Assembly: GCF_958979055.1 (NCBI RefSeq)
Contig: NC_084894.1
Location: forward strand, 25,141,616 to 25,205,615
Direction: 5' to 3'
DNA from: Alnus glutinosa
Lineage: Eukaryota; Streptophyta; Magnoliopsida; Fagales; Betulaceae
DNA: 64,000 bases
Positions 1 to 11,606 of the stretch are shown here, in pieces. The notes below the pieces were generated by a model. It was given only the letters and a program-made list of their open reading frames with translations. It ran no database searches and had not been told where the DNA came from. Position 1 is the first letter of the stretch. Each line of letters begins with the position of its first letter. Made by a program: the position numbers and the translations under genes.

Positions 1-661
1 TATGTTATTCCATCTGGATGGTGTTGCACAGTAGAATTTGAGAGGTAAATACCTTAGCTGGTAAACAACACTAAATTCTGTGAAGTAAACATCTTGTGTT
101 AACGGGTCGAGGCCTACACCAAAAAGGAAGCGGAAGGGCACCCCATTTACACCGCTGGCGATCCGAGTTGGGTTGCCAGCACTCATTTTGGTCCCATCAC
201 AATGAGCCCAACGTATGCATATGCATCCGCTACGTATAACTGTTGCGTTCCAGGGTTGAAATCCAAACCTAATGGCCTCCCACAGGCCACAGGTTTAGTT
301 TTGCCATCACATGCCGCAATACTTGACCTGAACAATATGCATTTCCAACAAAAATACATTAGAGGTTTAAAGAATAATATCTTAAACTTCTTCACGTGTT
401 TTTTTAGCGCAAAAGACTACCTTTCATTTATAAAATTCTGACACCGTGTATATATATATATATATATGTCTTCTTGTAGCATATACACATATACGAACTG
501 ACCCTTAATTTATTAAAATCTCTATCTATGTCTATAGCTAAACATTCATATGGAAGATGTTCGAAATCCAACCTAGTTGGTGAGTCGAAGGCAAAATCTA
601 CGAAATGAGCAGTTGTTGCTTCATATTTGAGAATTCGACCGTCCTGGACACTCGCGTACAT
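1..661 (-). pseudogene. Strictosidine-synthase-like gene fragment, decayed
   Basis: Two stretches on the minus strand resemble the strictosidine-synthase-like six-bladed propeller family. Around 661-585 it reads YASVQDGRILKYE followed by HFVDFAF. Around 316-1 it reads CDGKTKPVACGRPLGLDFNP, LYVADAYAYVGLIVMGP, then NGVPFRF and VYFTEFSVVYQLR. A plausible 3' splice site lies near 331, and the stretch between would be an intron. An in-frame TGA interrupts the segment where the family normally has GPNGGLATQL (about 185-190). The frame then changes before NGVPFRF (about 135-155), so this copy looks dead unless those are sequence errors. The 3' part of the gene lies beyond the window start. Family members are vacuolar or secreted hydrolase-like proteins; true strictosidine synthase activity is unlikely. 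The assignment rests on motif recognition. Confidence 0.72.
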
Positions 662-1472
662 ATGGGTTCCATGTTAATGGATAAGATGTACGTAATCAGT
701 AGGCAGAAAAGACAGGGATAATGGGTTCCATGTTAATGGAAAAGATGATATATAGAAAACAATACCTCAATACCGTGCAAATCAACTAATGTCTGAAGTT
801 CAACTCGACGAAAAAGTGCATCATGGTCTTTCCCCATCAAAAGATCTAATAGCTGGTAATATGCCACCAAAAGTATCTCAGGATCATTCATGAAGAAAAT
901 TGAAGGCATGCATGAAAATTGGTACAAAGAAATGAAGAATATATATATATATATCATGCACCTTGCTTATTGATTAAGCAACATGAAAACAAATCCAAAC
1001 AAGTATCTAGACAACTGGAGCTCAAAGAAAAAGAGAATAAAAACTCTCTTTCATCCTTGCCTCTCTTCCTCTTTTTCGGCCAAAGTAGCTAGAATGGGTA
1101 TTGTATTTTAATTCCAGCAGAAAAATAAGGAGACTTCATCCCTCTCGGCAGTTGCAGAAAAATCAGAAACAAAACCTTCAAAATCTCTTTCTCTCTCTGT
1201 GGGTCTTGATCAGTAGCTCTAGAAACAAGAAAATACGAGATCTTACGCTATATTCTTTTCAATAATTGAAATCTACTCTCATGCCCGGCCATGGAGACCT
1301 ACCTCACCATGAGAGGAGGGGGTTTAGCTTCTGCCCTCTCACGAAAGTCACTCCTTTGTGAGAGGTGGAACACACGCCACAACCCACCCCTAGTTCATAG
1401 AGGCAATGGCATGGGCCTGCATGGACCCTTGGGCCATGGCTTGCCATGGGAAGGAGACCTAGAGTTGGCCAT
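662..1472. other. Spacer upstream of the strictosidine-synthase-like relic
   Basis: No gene is recognised here. A 20-bp direct repeat (ATGGGTTCCATGTTAATGGA) occurs at 661-680 and again at 721-740. A minus-strand open stretch at 733-957 contains an unusual run (LLMGKDHDALFRRVELQTL) that I cannot place; it could be an exon of an unknown gene or chance. The 1290-1500 part is richer in GC and carries several CCATGG-type repeats but no convincing coding frame. Confidence 0.4.
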
Positions 1473-1835
1473 GTGGAGGAGACCCACAACTATGGGTCTC
1501 CATTATTAGGGCTGTAAAGGCTATGGTGGTTAGTGATTATTTTTTCTGACTGGTAATGATCACATTGTCTTAGATGGTTAGCAGTCTTGAGTACCCTCAC
1601 CACTCGTCGATCTAATGCGGGTTGGTTACCAACCGTCCTTACTACTCGTTAGGGGTTACTAATTTTTATTTAGGTAACTGAATGTCAAGTATGAGCATTT
1701 TAGGCTTATTTTGGTGTTTTAGACTTCTTTGGGCATGCTTTTATGGTATGTTTGGGTATTTGATATTTTGCAATTTGAATTCAACTATTGTTTTGTATGC
1801 GAATTTCAAGGCAAAAATGATTTTTAGATAATTGA
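1473..1835. repeat. Dispersed repeat, copy 1
   Basis: This stretch aligns by eye with 8559-8850. Both begin with GAGGAGACCCACAACTA, share a block around GGTTGGTTA(C/T)CAACCGTCC, and continue into a TTTAGGCTTATTTTGGTGTTTT-like block. The two copies sit at corresponding distances upstream of UGT-1 and UGT-2. The repeat therefore either belongs to the tandem-duplicated unit or is an independent mobile repeat; I see no clear terminal repeats. Confidence 0.6.
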
Positions 1836-2752
1836 TAGAGTTTAAATTGTATTTGAAATTGTTTTGATGATAGTTGTATGAGAGTATTTTTTTCACGGAA
1901 AATTATGGTAGGAAATGATTGGAAGTATGAAAAGTTGTGTAGAATGATTGGAGTTATGAAAATTAATGTGGAATAATGCTTGAAATAATTATTGTTTAAT
2001 ATAAATAAATATGAATCAATTATAAATATTTAATTTTTTGTTCAATATAAATAAATATTTTTTTTAATCCAAGAAAAATACAGATTTGATAATTTTTTTT
2101 TTTTGGCATTTCGACCATTGTTTAGTGGTATCTTATTATATATTTTATAATATTATAACATGTGTAACCAATAAACTAAATCTACCACCTACCTTCCAAC
2201 AATTTTTTTTTTCCTGATTTTTTTCCTGACTTTTCGGGCATTTTCAATTTTCTTTTCGATTTTTTATTATATTATATTGTTTTTGGGTTTTGTGTGCGCA
2301 ACAATGGGAAATTTTTTTTAAAAAATAAAAATTAGGTGCACGTAAGTTAACAGTAAGCTCGATTTTTAGAATAATTTTGTCCATCAACAACAGTTAGATC
2401 AGAGAAAAGTTTCATCCAATAATTGTCATTGCCACTTTGACCTTTACATTATATACACATAACAAACACAACCAAAATCAATCACTGTCTGCCTGGTTTA
2501 CTGTGCGACTCAGAATTTATTGGGTGTGAGAACTTGTAAGCTATATAGTTCCCATCAACGATGTAGATGGAACGAATGTAATGAAGCATTGCATCCAACG
2601 GTTTGATCTCCGTCATTTTTGAAAAAGTGGTGTCAATGTTTTACATCCAATTCTGATCACGCGTCATTCACGTGTCTGACCAACAAACGTGTACTTGAAC
2701 AGAGGAAATGCTAGAATCATGCCTTGAACAGAGGAAACTAGCGTTAGAGTTT

Positions 2753-2795
<43 letters not shown>

Positions 2796-3060
2796 ATTTG
2801 GGGTGAATTCGGGTGAAAAATAGGTTGAATTCGGGTTGTATTAAACCCGAACACTGTAGCAAGCGGAATTTATTTATTTATTTATTAAAAAAAAATAAAA
2901 GAGAATAATGGTATTATAGGAATATTTCAATAAAAATGACATTTTTGGTACACTTTGTTAGTTTGATGGGTTACATTATTATTAGTAAAATTGAAAATTT
3001 AAAAAGCTTTTCTAAAATTTATTATTAATTCAAAGGACATTTTTATATTTTTTCCTAGCG
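1836..3060. other. AT-rich spacer
   Basis: Strongly AT-rich sequence with no coding region recognised. It contains a long T run at about 2752-2788 and a short (TTTA)n run near 2868-2884. The apparent minus-strand open frame across the T run is a homopolymer artefact. Confidence 0.5.
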
Positions 3061-3400
3061 ATTATTATTAATAGCGATTATATAAAACCTAACAACATAT
3101 ATATTAAAGAACGCAAAAGTACAAAAGTACAAGAGAGCCAATCTTATTTCAACATTTTTATAAATTTATCTAAATTGTAAAAGATCGAACACAAAAGTAC
3201 AAGAGACAGTCTTATTTTGATGAAAAAAAAATAATAAAAAAATAAAGAAAGATGGAGCGAGTCGGTAAGATTTTATGGTCGTAGTGCGGTTGGCATGCAG
3301 TACGCAAGAAAGTCGATATTGTAGTACAAATAAAATCTTTCTTTGATTTTTCTTTGTGGATTTAATTTTCTTTTTGATAAACTCTATTTGGAAGTGCTCA
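3061..3400. repeat. Duplicated spacer block, copy 1
   Basis: Resembles 9156-9390. Shared landmarks in the same order are TAACAACATATATATTAAA, AAAGTACAAGAGAC, GTCTTATTTTGATGAAAAA, GTACAAATAAAATCT and TGGATTTAATTTTC. Together with the 1473/8559 repeat pair it shows that the spacer upstream of UGT-1 and the spacer upstream of UGT-2 are copies of one unit of roughly 6-7 kb. Confidence 0.65.
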
Positions 3401-3450
3401 GGAAAAGAAAAAAATAAAATAAAATCTATTGGTCAAACTACGTGGAAAGC

Positions 3451-3460
<10 letters not shown>

Positions 3461-3493
<33 letters not shown>
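3461..3493. repeat. (TA)n microsatellite
   Basis: A run of TA dinucleotides preceded by a short (CA)n run at 3451-3462. Two foldback MITEs follow immediately, suggesting insertion into TA-rich targets. Confidence 0.85.
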
Positions 3494-3496
<3 letters not shown>

Positions 3497-3681
3497 TAAT
3501 GATTCACTACCACCTAAATATACAACTTCTCACCACCTTGTCTATGTGGCAAGGTGGTCCCCTACTAACTTTAGAGTTTTTTTATTTTTAAAAAATAAAA
3601 TAAAGTGGGGGATCACCTTGCCACATATACAAGGTGGTGAAAAGTTGTATATTTAGGTGGTAAAGAATCATTTCTCATATA
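3493..3681. mobile_element. Foldback MITE A
   Basis: An almost complete inverted repeat of about 189 bp. The left arm begins GAGTAATGATTCACTACCAC and the right arm reads back as GAGAAATGATTCTTTACCAC, with long matching arms through CACCACCTTG and a short AT-rich loop. It is bounded on both sides by TATATA. It has no coding capacity. Its termini (GAGAAATG-like) recur in three other foldback elements in this window. Confidence 0.8.
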
Positions 3682-3688
3682 TATATAT

Positions 3689-3873
3689 ATGAGAAATGCT
3701 TGGTTGTACACTCTCATTCCACTCCTATCCCACCTTTGCCTACTTGGACCAATAATATTGTTAAAAAAAATGGGTCCCACTACACTCTCTCCACTATCTT
3801 TTACATTATTGGTCCAAGTAGACAAGAGTGGGATAAGAGTGGGATGAGAGTGTACAACCAAGCATTTCTCTAT
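3689..3873. mobile_element. Foldback MITE B
   Basis: An inverted repeat with arms starting GAGAAATGCTTGGTTGTACA on both strands, extending about 70 bp each through repeated CACTC-type motifs, with a central loop around 3750-3800. It lies directly beside MITE A, separated only by (TA)n. The superfamily is uncertain; the target looks like TA. Confidence 0.85.
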
Positions 3874-5524
3874 ATATATATAGAATAATCACCACCAAGC
3901 CTTCTTTTTAGGTCAAAACTTGATTTGTAAAAGTTTTTTTATAATTCAAATTGTGTGCCATTTTTTAGATCAAGCATATGCTTATATAATGTAAATGCAT
4001 TCTTATGTTATTTAGGTATCTTTTGAGCAGTTGTGGTCTATAATGGTATAAATCTGACTTTGTTTGAGTTGGAGAAACTAACTCCTATGCCTTTAACTTT
4101 GTGTATTAGGAAATCATTGTAACCCTTAATATTTGACCATTTAATCTCTTTTAATATATTGGAAGGGATTTAAAAAAAAAAAAATGATATTTGACATGGA
4201 TCTTGAGACTCATGTTTCGAGGGAAAGAAAATAGAGTTAACTTTAACCATTTAATTAATAATTTAATAATCTTTATTACATATGGGTTCAAACAATTTTT
4301 TTTAATATGCAAGGTCTAACATGTAAAATATTCAATTGAAATGAGAAGTGAATGATGGACACAAAGTTTAAACTCAAAATTTTTATTATGATACCATGTT
4401 AAATCACTATTTATCTTAAAAAAAAAACGTATGCATATAAACATTAAGGTCTAGGCTCATAGAGAGTTAAGTAGTCGGCAAGATTTTGGCCTTCAGATCT
4501 AGAATTACTTAAACAAGAGGTGATCAAATGCTCTCATTACTTGCAGTAGGAATGTCTGTAACTAAGTTTTTAGTATCCCCCTTGGCTTTGATCATCCCCC
4601 AGAAAAAGACCGGCCGGCCCGTTGCGGAGTTTACTTTTTACTTGATAAATTTGGTGGGGGAAAGGGCCACTCGATCTACCACGAATTTCTTCCCAATAAT
4701 ATAACTCTTGAATCTCTTAATTGTAAAATTAAGATGAGACAACCTTATCTCGATCTCCCAATAGCAAACATTAAATTTGATTAAAGAAATCAACCGACAC
4801 CACCAGCTAATAAGAAACACTAAATGAGACTCAATGATCAAACACAAACACAAAAGAGACAAAATACATTGGTTTTCGTTGTCTACCTACAAGTCAACCA
4901 CACGTTTCATGCATAATGATCCCTTAATTTCCTTCCTTTTGATGGTCATTCTCTGATGCTCCTATTTTTTAAAATCATTATTAAATTTGTGGGTCATATG
5001 TTTGTCATACGTAGCCCTATAAATTTAATAGTAATTTTGAATAGCGGGATGATCGGAGAAGTATAAAGAAAGAATGTATAACATGTCTCAATTTATTCTC
5101 TATATCCGGCTAACCTTTTTAATGATTGACATTTAGTTTGGAGATTGCATGTTTGGTTAGGAATGTTTTGAAAAACCAAAACTACCAAAACATGCCAAGG
5201 ATTGCTATATAACTGGAAGGACGACCTAATTTCCTTGCAGATTATTATACATACGCTCATGAGTATCTGACTTTTCTATAAATTTCAAGGAGACAACCAA
5301 TTAAAGCAAGTAAGATATGATTCAGTTAGAAGCTTTTTCTTGCTGTTAAAGTATTAATTAAATTATTAAATTTATTTTTTCTTATAAACTTAAAATTTTG
5401 ATATAAATAATGATTTAATAAGGTATTAGAATTTACAGCTAAAAATTTTGAGTTCGACTCCATAATTTATCTTCCATTTCATTAAATATTTTATTTTATG
5501 TAAGCTTAAATTTTTAAAGTAAGG
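3874..5524. other. AT-rich spacer upstream of UGT-1, partly shared with UGT-3
   Basis: No gene is recognised. The segment 4720-4900 resembles 16380-16560 upstream of UGT-3: CAACCGA(C/T)ACCACC, GATCAAACACAAA, AAAGAGACAAAATACA(T/C)TGG and TTTTCGTTGTC. The segment around 5260-5310 (ATCTGACTTTTCTATAAA) also resembles 16600-16650. So UGT-1 and UGT-3 share an ancestral promoter region. A GGCCGGCC site lies near 4611. Confidence 0.55.
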
Positions 5525-5533
5525 AATAATTTA

Positions 5534-5962
5534 GGGGTAATTACCTTTTTCCCCCATCAACTACCAGTCATTGTCAACATGCCTCCATGAACTGACACCT
5601 CGACCAAAAGAGAGCATCCAACTACCAACTTTACATACTTTGCCTCCCTCCGTCAGGGAATCCCGTTAACTTGGACGGAATATTCTATTTTTGGGTGTTA
5701 ATTTTGGTTTAAAGACCAAAATACCCTCAAACAGTAATTAATAAAAAAATATTAAAATTAATATGTTTAAAAACGTTGAGGGCATTTATGTCATTTTTAA
5801 ATTTGAGTTAGGGTATTTAAGTCTTTTTACGAATTAAACTGATGGAAGGGGGCAAAGTATGTAAAGTTGGTAGTTGGATGCTCTCTTTTGGTCGAGGTGT
5901 CAGTTTATGGGGCCATGTTGACAATGGCTAGTAGTTGATGGGGGAAAAAAAATAATTATCCC
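5534..5962. mobile_element. Mutator-like MITE in the UGT-1 promoter
   Basis: A 429-bp element with long terminal inverted repeats of over 100 bp. The left end begins GGGGTAATTACC, and the right end read in reverse begins GGGATAATTATT; both continue into CCCCCATCAACTA. It is flanked by a perfect 9-bp duplication AATAATTTA at 5525-5533 and 5963-5971. Long inverted repeats plus a 9-bp duplication are the Mutator-superfamily signature. It has no transposase. It ends about 190 bp before the UGT-1 start codon, so it may contribute regulatory sequence. Confidence 0.9.
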
Positions 5963-6073
5963 AATAATTTAAGATCGCTAGCTGACATGACTCCAAACAA
6001 TGTAATAGTAAGGTGGGTGGCATCTGACATGACTCTCCAAACAATGTAATATAGTAAGGTGGCCGGGTGGCAT

Positions 6074-6112
6074 CTTTACATATTAATTCAGATAGAGAGA
6101 ATTCAGAAAGAA

Positions 6113-6143
<31 letters not shown>

Positions 6144-6151
6144 TGAGAGAG
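6074..6151 (+). promoter_or_regulatory. UGT-1 core promoter and GA-rich leader
   Basis: A TATA-like TTTACATATTA lies about 75 bp upstream of the start. The same string lies upstream of UGT-2 (about 11863) and, as TTTACATATATTA, of UGT-4 (about 21730). A (GA)n tract at about 6119-6151 runs directly into the ATG. GA tracts are known targets of plant BBR/BPC factors; function here is inference. Confidence 0.5.
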
Positions 6152-8016
6152 ATGGAAAAGGAAAGAAAGAGAAGTCTCCGGGTGGTGCTAGTCCCATTCC
6201 CGTTCCAAGGCCACATAACCCCAATGCTTCAGTTGGGCAGCATCCTCCACTCCAATGGTTTCTCCATCACTGTCGTTCACGCCCAATACAACTCCCCCAA
6301 CCCTTCAAGCCACCCTGATTTCAGCTTTATTCCCTTGCCGGATACCTCATCCGGCCCGCCCGTACCTGGCGATATAATAGCTTCTTTAGTACAGCTTAAT
6401 ACCAATTACAAAGCTCGTTTCCAGGAATGCTTGGCTGAAGTGATGAGGCAACAGGGCCCGGACGATGGAATCGCCTGCATCATCCACGATGAGTTGATGT
6501 ACTTTTCCCAAGCAGAGGCGAAGGACCTGAAGCTTCCAAGCATCGTCTTAACCATCAGTAGTGCCGCCAATTTTCTTGCTCGTGCTGCCCTTATCCAACT
6601 CAGGGCAGAAGGCCACATCCCCTTCCCAGGTATATATGTCTATTTTCCATGAAAAAAAATAAAAATCCATGATCTCTCTCTATGCACACGTACGGTCATA
6701 ACTCATAAGGGACAAATAATAGGCCTCTCTTTTTGTAGATGATGTTTTATTTGGATAGAAATTATAAAGTGTGAACGAAGGGAGGGATTGGGGAAGAAGA
6801 TTGCTTTGACTCCCTTAATCTCTACATGCGGAAAGGAAGAAGATGGGTTATAAGTACTAATTAATGGTTGCCATAGCTCATAGCTGTTATCCCCTATAAA
6901 GTGTAAAATAAGGGAAATCGTAGAGTTAGAATTTAAATTTAAGACTTCTACTCCAGAACCAACTAAGTAAAATCAGTAATTATTCAAAAAAATTAAGATG
7001 ACAAAAATATTATGAATTTAAACATTTAATTGATGTTGAAATAACACCCTCCTTAAATTATACATAAATTATCTTCTTACTGTACGTTAAATGATCAAGG
7101 CTCTTCAAACTAATCACTTATACTCAAACTTTTATGGATTACAGAATCTATGTCGCAGAATCTCGTTCCGGAGCTTTATCCACTTAGGTTCAAGGATCTA
7201 CCTATTTTTGAAAAATTAGATGATTATTTGCCAATAGTGAGTAAAGCTTTTAACAATAAAACATTTTCACCCATCATTTATAATACAATTGAATGCCTTG
7301 AAAATTCATCATTGGCAAAGATCCAACAGCAATATCAAGTTCCAATATTTCCAATAGGCCCTATGCATAGGATTGTCTCGACTGCTTCCTCTAGTAGCTT
7401 ATTGGAAGAGGACATTAGTTGCTTGACATGGCTTGATAAGCAAAGTTGTAAATCTGTCATTTACGTAAGCTTGGGAAGTGTGGCATTCATGGACATCAAA
7501 GAGCTTGTTGAGATGGCTTTGGGGCTAGCAAACAGCATGCAACCTTTCTTATGGGTGGTTCGGCCAGGCTCAGTTCGTTGTGCTGAATGGATTGAGGTAT
7601 TACCTGAAGGTTTCAAAGAAAACATTGGTGAGAGGGGTTATATTGTGAAATGGGCACCCCAAAAAGAAGTTTTGGCGCACGGCGCTGTGGGAGGGTTTTT
7701 GAGCCATTGTGGATGGAATTCAACGATAGAGAGCATATGCGAAGGAATTCCAATGATATGCCGACCGTGTTTTGGAGACCAGACAGTGAATGCAAGGTAT
7801 GTCAGCCACGTATGGAGGTTAGGCCTGGAATTGGAGGGTGATTTGGAGAGAGGTGAGATAGAGAGAGCTATAAGAAAAGTAATGGCGGAAGAGGAAGGGG
7901 AGGCCATGCGGGAAAGAGCTAAGAATTTGAAGGAGAATATTGAACTTTGCACTAAAGAAGGTGGCTCTTCCTACAATTCCTTGAAGAGGCTGGTGGAGAT
8001 GATCATGTCATTTTAA
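6152..8016 (+). CDS. UGT-1: UGT76-family UDP-glycosyltransferase, intact, two exons
   Basis: Exons 6152-6629 and 7145-8016 join in phase 1 across a GT-AG intron of 515 bp, giving 449 residues, a normal plant family-1 UGT length. The N-terminal acceptor domain has FPFQGH with the presumed catalytic His21, and the presumed partner Asp113 in IIHDELMYF. The C-terminal UDP-sugar domain has the 44-residue PSPG box at about 329-372 (WAPQKEVLAH ... HCGWNS ... CFGDQ). The final Gln of the box favours UDP-glucose in this family. Motifs such as IGPMHR, CLTWLDKQ and VSLGS match the UGT76 group, nearest UGT76B1, which glucosylates isoleucic and salicylic acid. The substrate here is unknown. The cytosol is expected. 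I chose the start at MEKERKRSLR because the upstream in-frame ATG would add only GA-repeat residues. It heads a tandem array. Confidence 0.92.
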
Positions 8017-8558
8017 TACCGCATCTGCTATTATTGCTTTACAATTGACTAGCTAGCCCTCTTTTCTACATTTGATACTTCATGTATATGGATTATGGAC
8101 TAAGGATCGATCGGAGATCAAACATTTTTATTTTTATTTATTTATTTATTTTTGTGTGTGTGTGTGTTCATATATAACTCTGCCCCTCTCTGTCTCACTC
8201 TGTGTGGAAATTATAGGCATTTTGATGATGGCAGTACATAAGTGTCATTATGTAGTACTACAAGCTTTAGTAAAATTCCATTTGTTGTGTTCAGCTTGTC
8301 AAGCCTAAAGGAACTTCCACTAGTCCTAAAAAGCAGACAATGGCCACCAATAATTGGTTATAGCCTATTGGCTTGGGACATTAATTTTAGAGAAAATTGC
8401 TACACTTTTGTGCCTTTTATTATTCAGGATTTAGTTTTCTAATTTGATAAATAAGAGACCTAAGCACTGAGTAATTGTAAACGGAAACATTCATTAGTTT
8501 TTGTTCGGTTAATAGATAATTGAAACCATTATGAAAATACAATTATACTATCATATAT
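8017..8558 (+). other. UGT-1 3' flank
   Basis: Just after the stop, 8017-8110 resembles the 3' flanks of UGT-3, UGT-4 and UGT-6: GCTAGCCCTCTTTTCTA, then GATACTTCATG, then GGA(T/C)TATGGA. It probably holds the 3' untranslated region. (TTTA)n and (TG)n runs lie at about 8128-8168. No gene is seen in the rest. Confidence 0.5.
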
Positions 8559-8850
8559 GTAGAGGAGACCCACAACTAAGAGTCTTCATCACTAGTGTTA
8601 TACAGGCTACACCGATTATCAGTTCTAATTGCTAATAGCATTGTCTTAAGTGATTAGTTGTTTTGGGTAATTGTACCGCTCGTCTAAGGCGGTTGGTTAT
8701 CAACCGTCCTCACTACCCATTAACGGTCATTTATGCACAAACAGCACTGCAATAATTGCCCGTTGCATCTTGGCGTTTTAGGCTTATTTTAGTGTTTTGA
8801 ACTTTTTTTAAGGGCACGTTTTAGAGTTTTGGTATGAAACACAATACCAA
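8559..8850. repeat. Dispersed repeat, copy 2
   Basis: Partner of 1473-1835. It starts with GAGGAGACCCACAACTA and shares the GGTTGGTTATCAACCGTCC block and the TTTAGGCTTATTTTAGTG block. The copies differ by many substitutions and small indels, so the duplication is old. Confidence 0.6.
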
Positions 8851-9155
8851 AACATCGTAGTATTGAAATACTGTTTTTTTTTTTAAAAAAAAAAAAAAAA
8901 AATTAAATTAATATATATTACATCAAGGATTGGTGAAGGCGGTTATCAATTGTCTTAGTTAGAAAAAGCCAACTGCCAACCCATGTGGCTACAGGTTTGT
9001 TGCAGTTAGCGAGTATTAACGGTTAATAACAACCTATTTGTACGGTCTGTGATCATTTTTTCTTAAAAAAATTTGTTTTAATATAAGGATATAATTAAAA
9101 TTTTACAATCTTTTCAAATTTTAGTTGGACGAAAAAGTTAATGGAAGTCTCTATT

Positions 9156-9390
9156 TATAAACACTAACAACATATATATTAAAATTATCTAATATGTAAA
9201 AGAAGACCAAAGTACAAGAGACGGTCTTATTTTGATGAAAAACAAAATAAAAAAAAATTAAGAAAGCTGGAAGGAAGGTGCAGTGGCGACAGTCAGATGG
9301 GGTTTTAGGAGTACAAATAAAATCTCTCTTTCCTTTTTTTTTCTTGGTGGATTTAATTTTCTCCTTGAAAAACTCTATTCGTGCCTTAAT
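9156..9390. repeat. Duplicated spacer block, copy 2
   Basis: Partner of 3061-3400, with the same ordered landmarks but a shorter centre. It supports an ancient tandem duplication of a UGT unit including its upstream spacer. Confidence 0.6.
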
Positions 9391-10559
9391 TTTATTTTTT
9401 ATTTTTTTAACAAGAACTTATTCAAGGGTTTGAATGACATTACCACGTCAATACAGTGAAATACCTCATACCTGTGGGATTAAAGTATAATTTCTAGCAT
9501 TTCTCTTTTAACGGTGGTTGATCCCAGGGTCAATTAGAATTTCCAAGTAAAAAACAAAGTTCATTTTTAGAAGATACAAAATAATCACCTATAGATAAAT
9601 CCAAAAAGCTGCATTATTACTTGGGGGAGATGGGCTTGCATCCTATTTTTCAATAACATGACATCTCTTGTTATTGGATATAAATGGTCAAGATTAAAAC
9701 CTATTATTTTTAGTACAGACCGACTTAATTGTTAGAGATATATCTTTACCATTCATATATTCAATAATTGGAGATTACTACTTTGTGTTGGTTGCTTGGG
9801 ACAACTAGATTACTTCGCCTTAAGGCACGAGCGTTCACCTGTTATGTTCTTACAACAACATAACATTAAGTCTTCCGTTAGGAATTAACGGAAAAAAAAA
9901 TTCAACGGCGGAGTAATTGAATAAAGCTGAAACATCATAACTCCATGTTACAAATTTTTAAAACATAGGGAGTAGATGAAAATTGCTTAGTAGTTTAAGG
10001 ATAATGAAATTTAGCTTTGTATTTTTTCATATATATAATCCTCCATTCGAGTTGTCCTTAGACTAGGGCCTCGATTTATCACCATTATAGGTAAGAATAT
10101 TGTCATTCATTTTCATCATTGGGAATTCCACCATTAGTGGATCAACTCCAAGTCTCCAAGGAAGGGAACTCATAATGGGCGATGAATATAGTCTTAATTA
10201 GCACTTGATAACCATTATATCAAAATGGACTTGCCTCTTCTAAATATTGGATACACCACGCAATACCCCGCGTGTTTCAGACATCATTTTACGTATCACG
10301 AGGAAATATTCAAAGTATCTATCTAGTACATCCAACGGTGAAGGATTGATTAGAAAATGTTTACATTAGTCCGATCAATTGTGATAAGAGTGAAGGATTG
10401 ATTGAACATTCGATTGATTATAGTGCATTAATCCGATCAATCATATTGCATTTTTCTGACCAATTCTAATGCATTTGTCTAATCGATTGAACATATGATG
10501 GATTAAGCTCAATGAATTTGTATTATCCTATTGATTGATCGAAAAGCAAATTATTAATC
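9391..10559. other. Spacer, no gene recognised
   Basis: AT-rich. Around 10310-10570 there are several repeats of CCGATCAAT and ATTGATTGA-like strings, giving loose internal repetition, but no element ends or coding frame that I can support. Confidence 0.45.
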
Positions 10560-11340
10560 GGACTCTGTTTATTTTTTTGGCCAATAACCATAACTAAATC
10601 CAATAGACATTAACCCTTGTCTCACATGCTTCAAATCTCTCGCTTCAAATAAATTTGGTGATGACCCCCAGTTTAGGATGGATTTGTTTGCCGAATTTTT
10701 AATTTTGTTTTGGTTTTTATTTATTTATTTTCACATCATTAGCGACGACAAATGGTTTCAGTTCTATAATTTTTAGCGTCGACAAAAAATATTTTTCGCC
10801 GTTGTTGAGTGATCATTAGCGTTGACTCAAAACGTCACTGGTATTTATCATTAATGTCAGACCATTAGTCGCCGCTATTGATCAATAGCTGCGGCAAAAT
10901 TTTTTGTAGTGTCTTCGCCGAAGAGAGAAGTTTTTATTGCCATTAAACGTCTCTACTTCATGATGTTTCTTCAAAGTAAAATACGTCCGCAGATAGAAAC
11001 AACCATGAAAAAATTCGCTAAGAGTATGCGAGTAAGAGTGTTCACGTTGATAGTTAAAAAACCTCTTGCCTTAGATATGTGCCTATTCGCATAGGTTACA
11101 TGCAAATTTTAAAACCCAAACCCTGAGCAGACATATATATACCATATTCACTATTCGAACATATATATATATAATTTTAATTTATAAAACAACATCGTGT
11201 ATTTTTAACTTATAAATACTTGAATTGCTAAATGTTTACAATTCAATTTGTGTTTTCGTGTTACAATTTACGAGTTAATTTAATTCAAAAATTGGATAAA
11301 ACCCAGCTAAAAAAGCAAATAAAAAACTTTTGAAAAAACA
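10560..11340 (+). repeat. Conserved UGT upstream block, copy 1
   Basis: Matches 20545-21530 (upstream of UGT-4) and 53481-54030 (upstream of UGT-6). Shared landmarks are CTCACATGCTTCAAATCTCT, AAATAAATTTGGTGATGACC, the CACTA-like remnant, GCCATTAAACGTCTCTACTTCA, and, between the first two copies, ACAATTCAATTTGTGTTTTC. It shows that UGT-2, UGT-4 and UGT-6 descend from one unit. No gene lies inside. Confidence 0.75.
10737..10911. mobile_element. CACTA-type end remnant upstream of UGT-2
   Basis: The right edge reads TTTTTTGTAGTG, the inverted CACTA terminus. The preceding 170 bp carry degenerate repeats of TTAGCG(A/T)CGAC on both strands, like CACTA subterminal repeats. No left CACTA terminus was found, so this is a remnant. 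The same remnant is present at 20697-20856 and 53605-53776, so it predates duplication of the unit. Confidence 0.55.
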
Positions 11341-11580
11341 TGCCCATATAAATTAAGCTCATAACTCAAAAATTAAAAAAACACCAAAAAGTTTAAAAAA
11401 GAGTCCAAAATGCAAAGCGAATGCCATTGGCTGTTGGTGTAAAAAAAGTGTCTTGAATTGGATATGGCTTAAAATTGCGAGGTGAGTACCCGGGGTTAAA
11501 AAAATTCTACACCGGCAACCTGTCCCGCTTCGCACGATTTTGCAAAATACCAAACCGTGCCCAAATTGGGGCTTGCGGTT

Positions 11581-11606
11581 CCCCCCCCCCCCCCCCCCCC
11601 CCCACC

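Noticed and set aside
733-957. 74-codon minus-strand frame as an exon of the strictosidine-synthase-like gene
   Set aside because: Its residues match no part of that family that I know, and it runs into an AT-repeat; left unassigned.
6059-6151. Upstream in-frame ATG at 6059 as the UGT-1 start
   Set aside because: It adds about 31 residues encoded by repeat DNA with no counterpart in UGT-4 or UGT-5; 6152 matches the conserved MEKE start.
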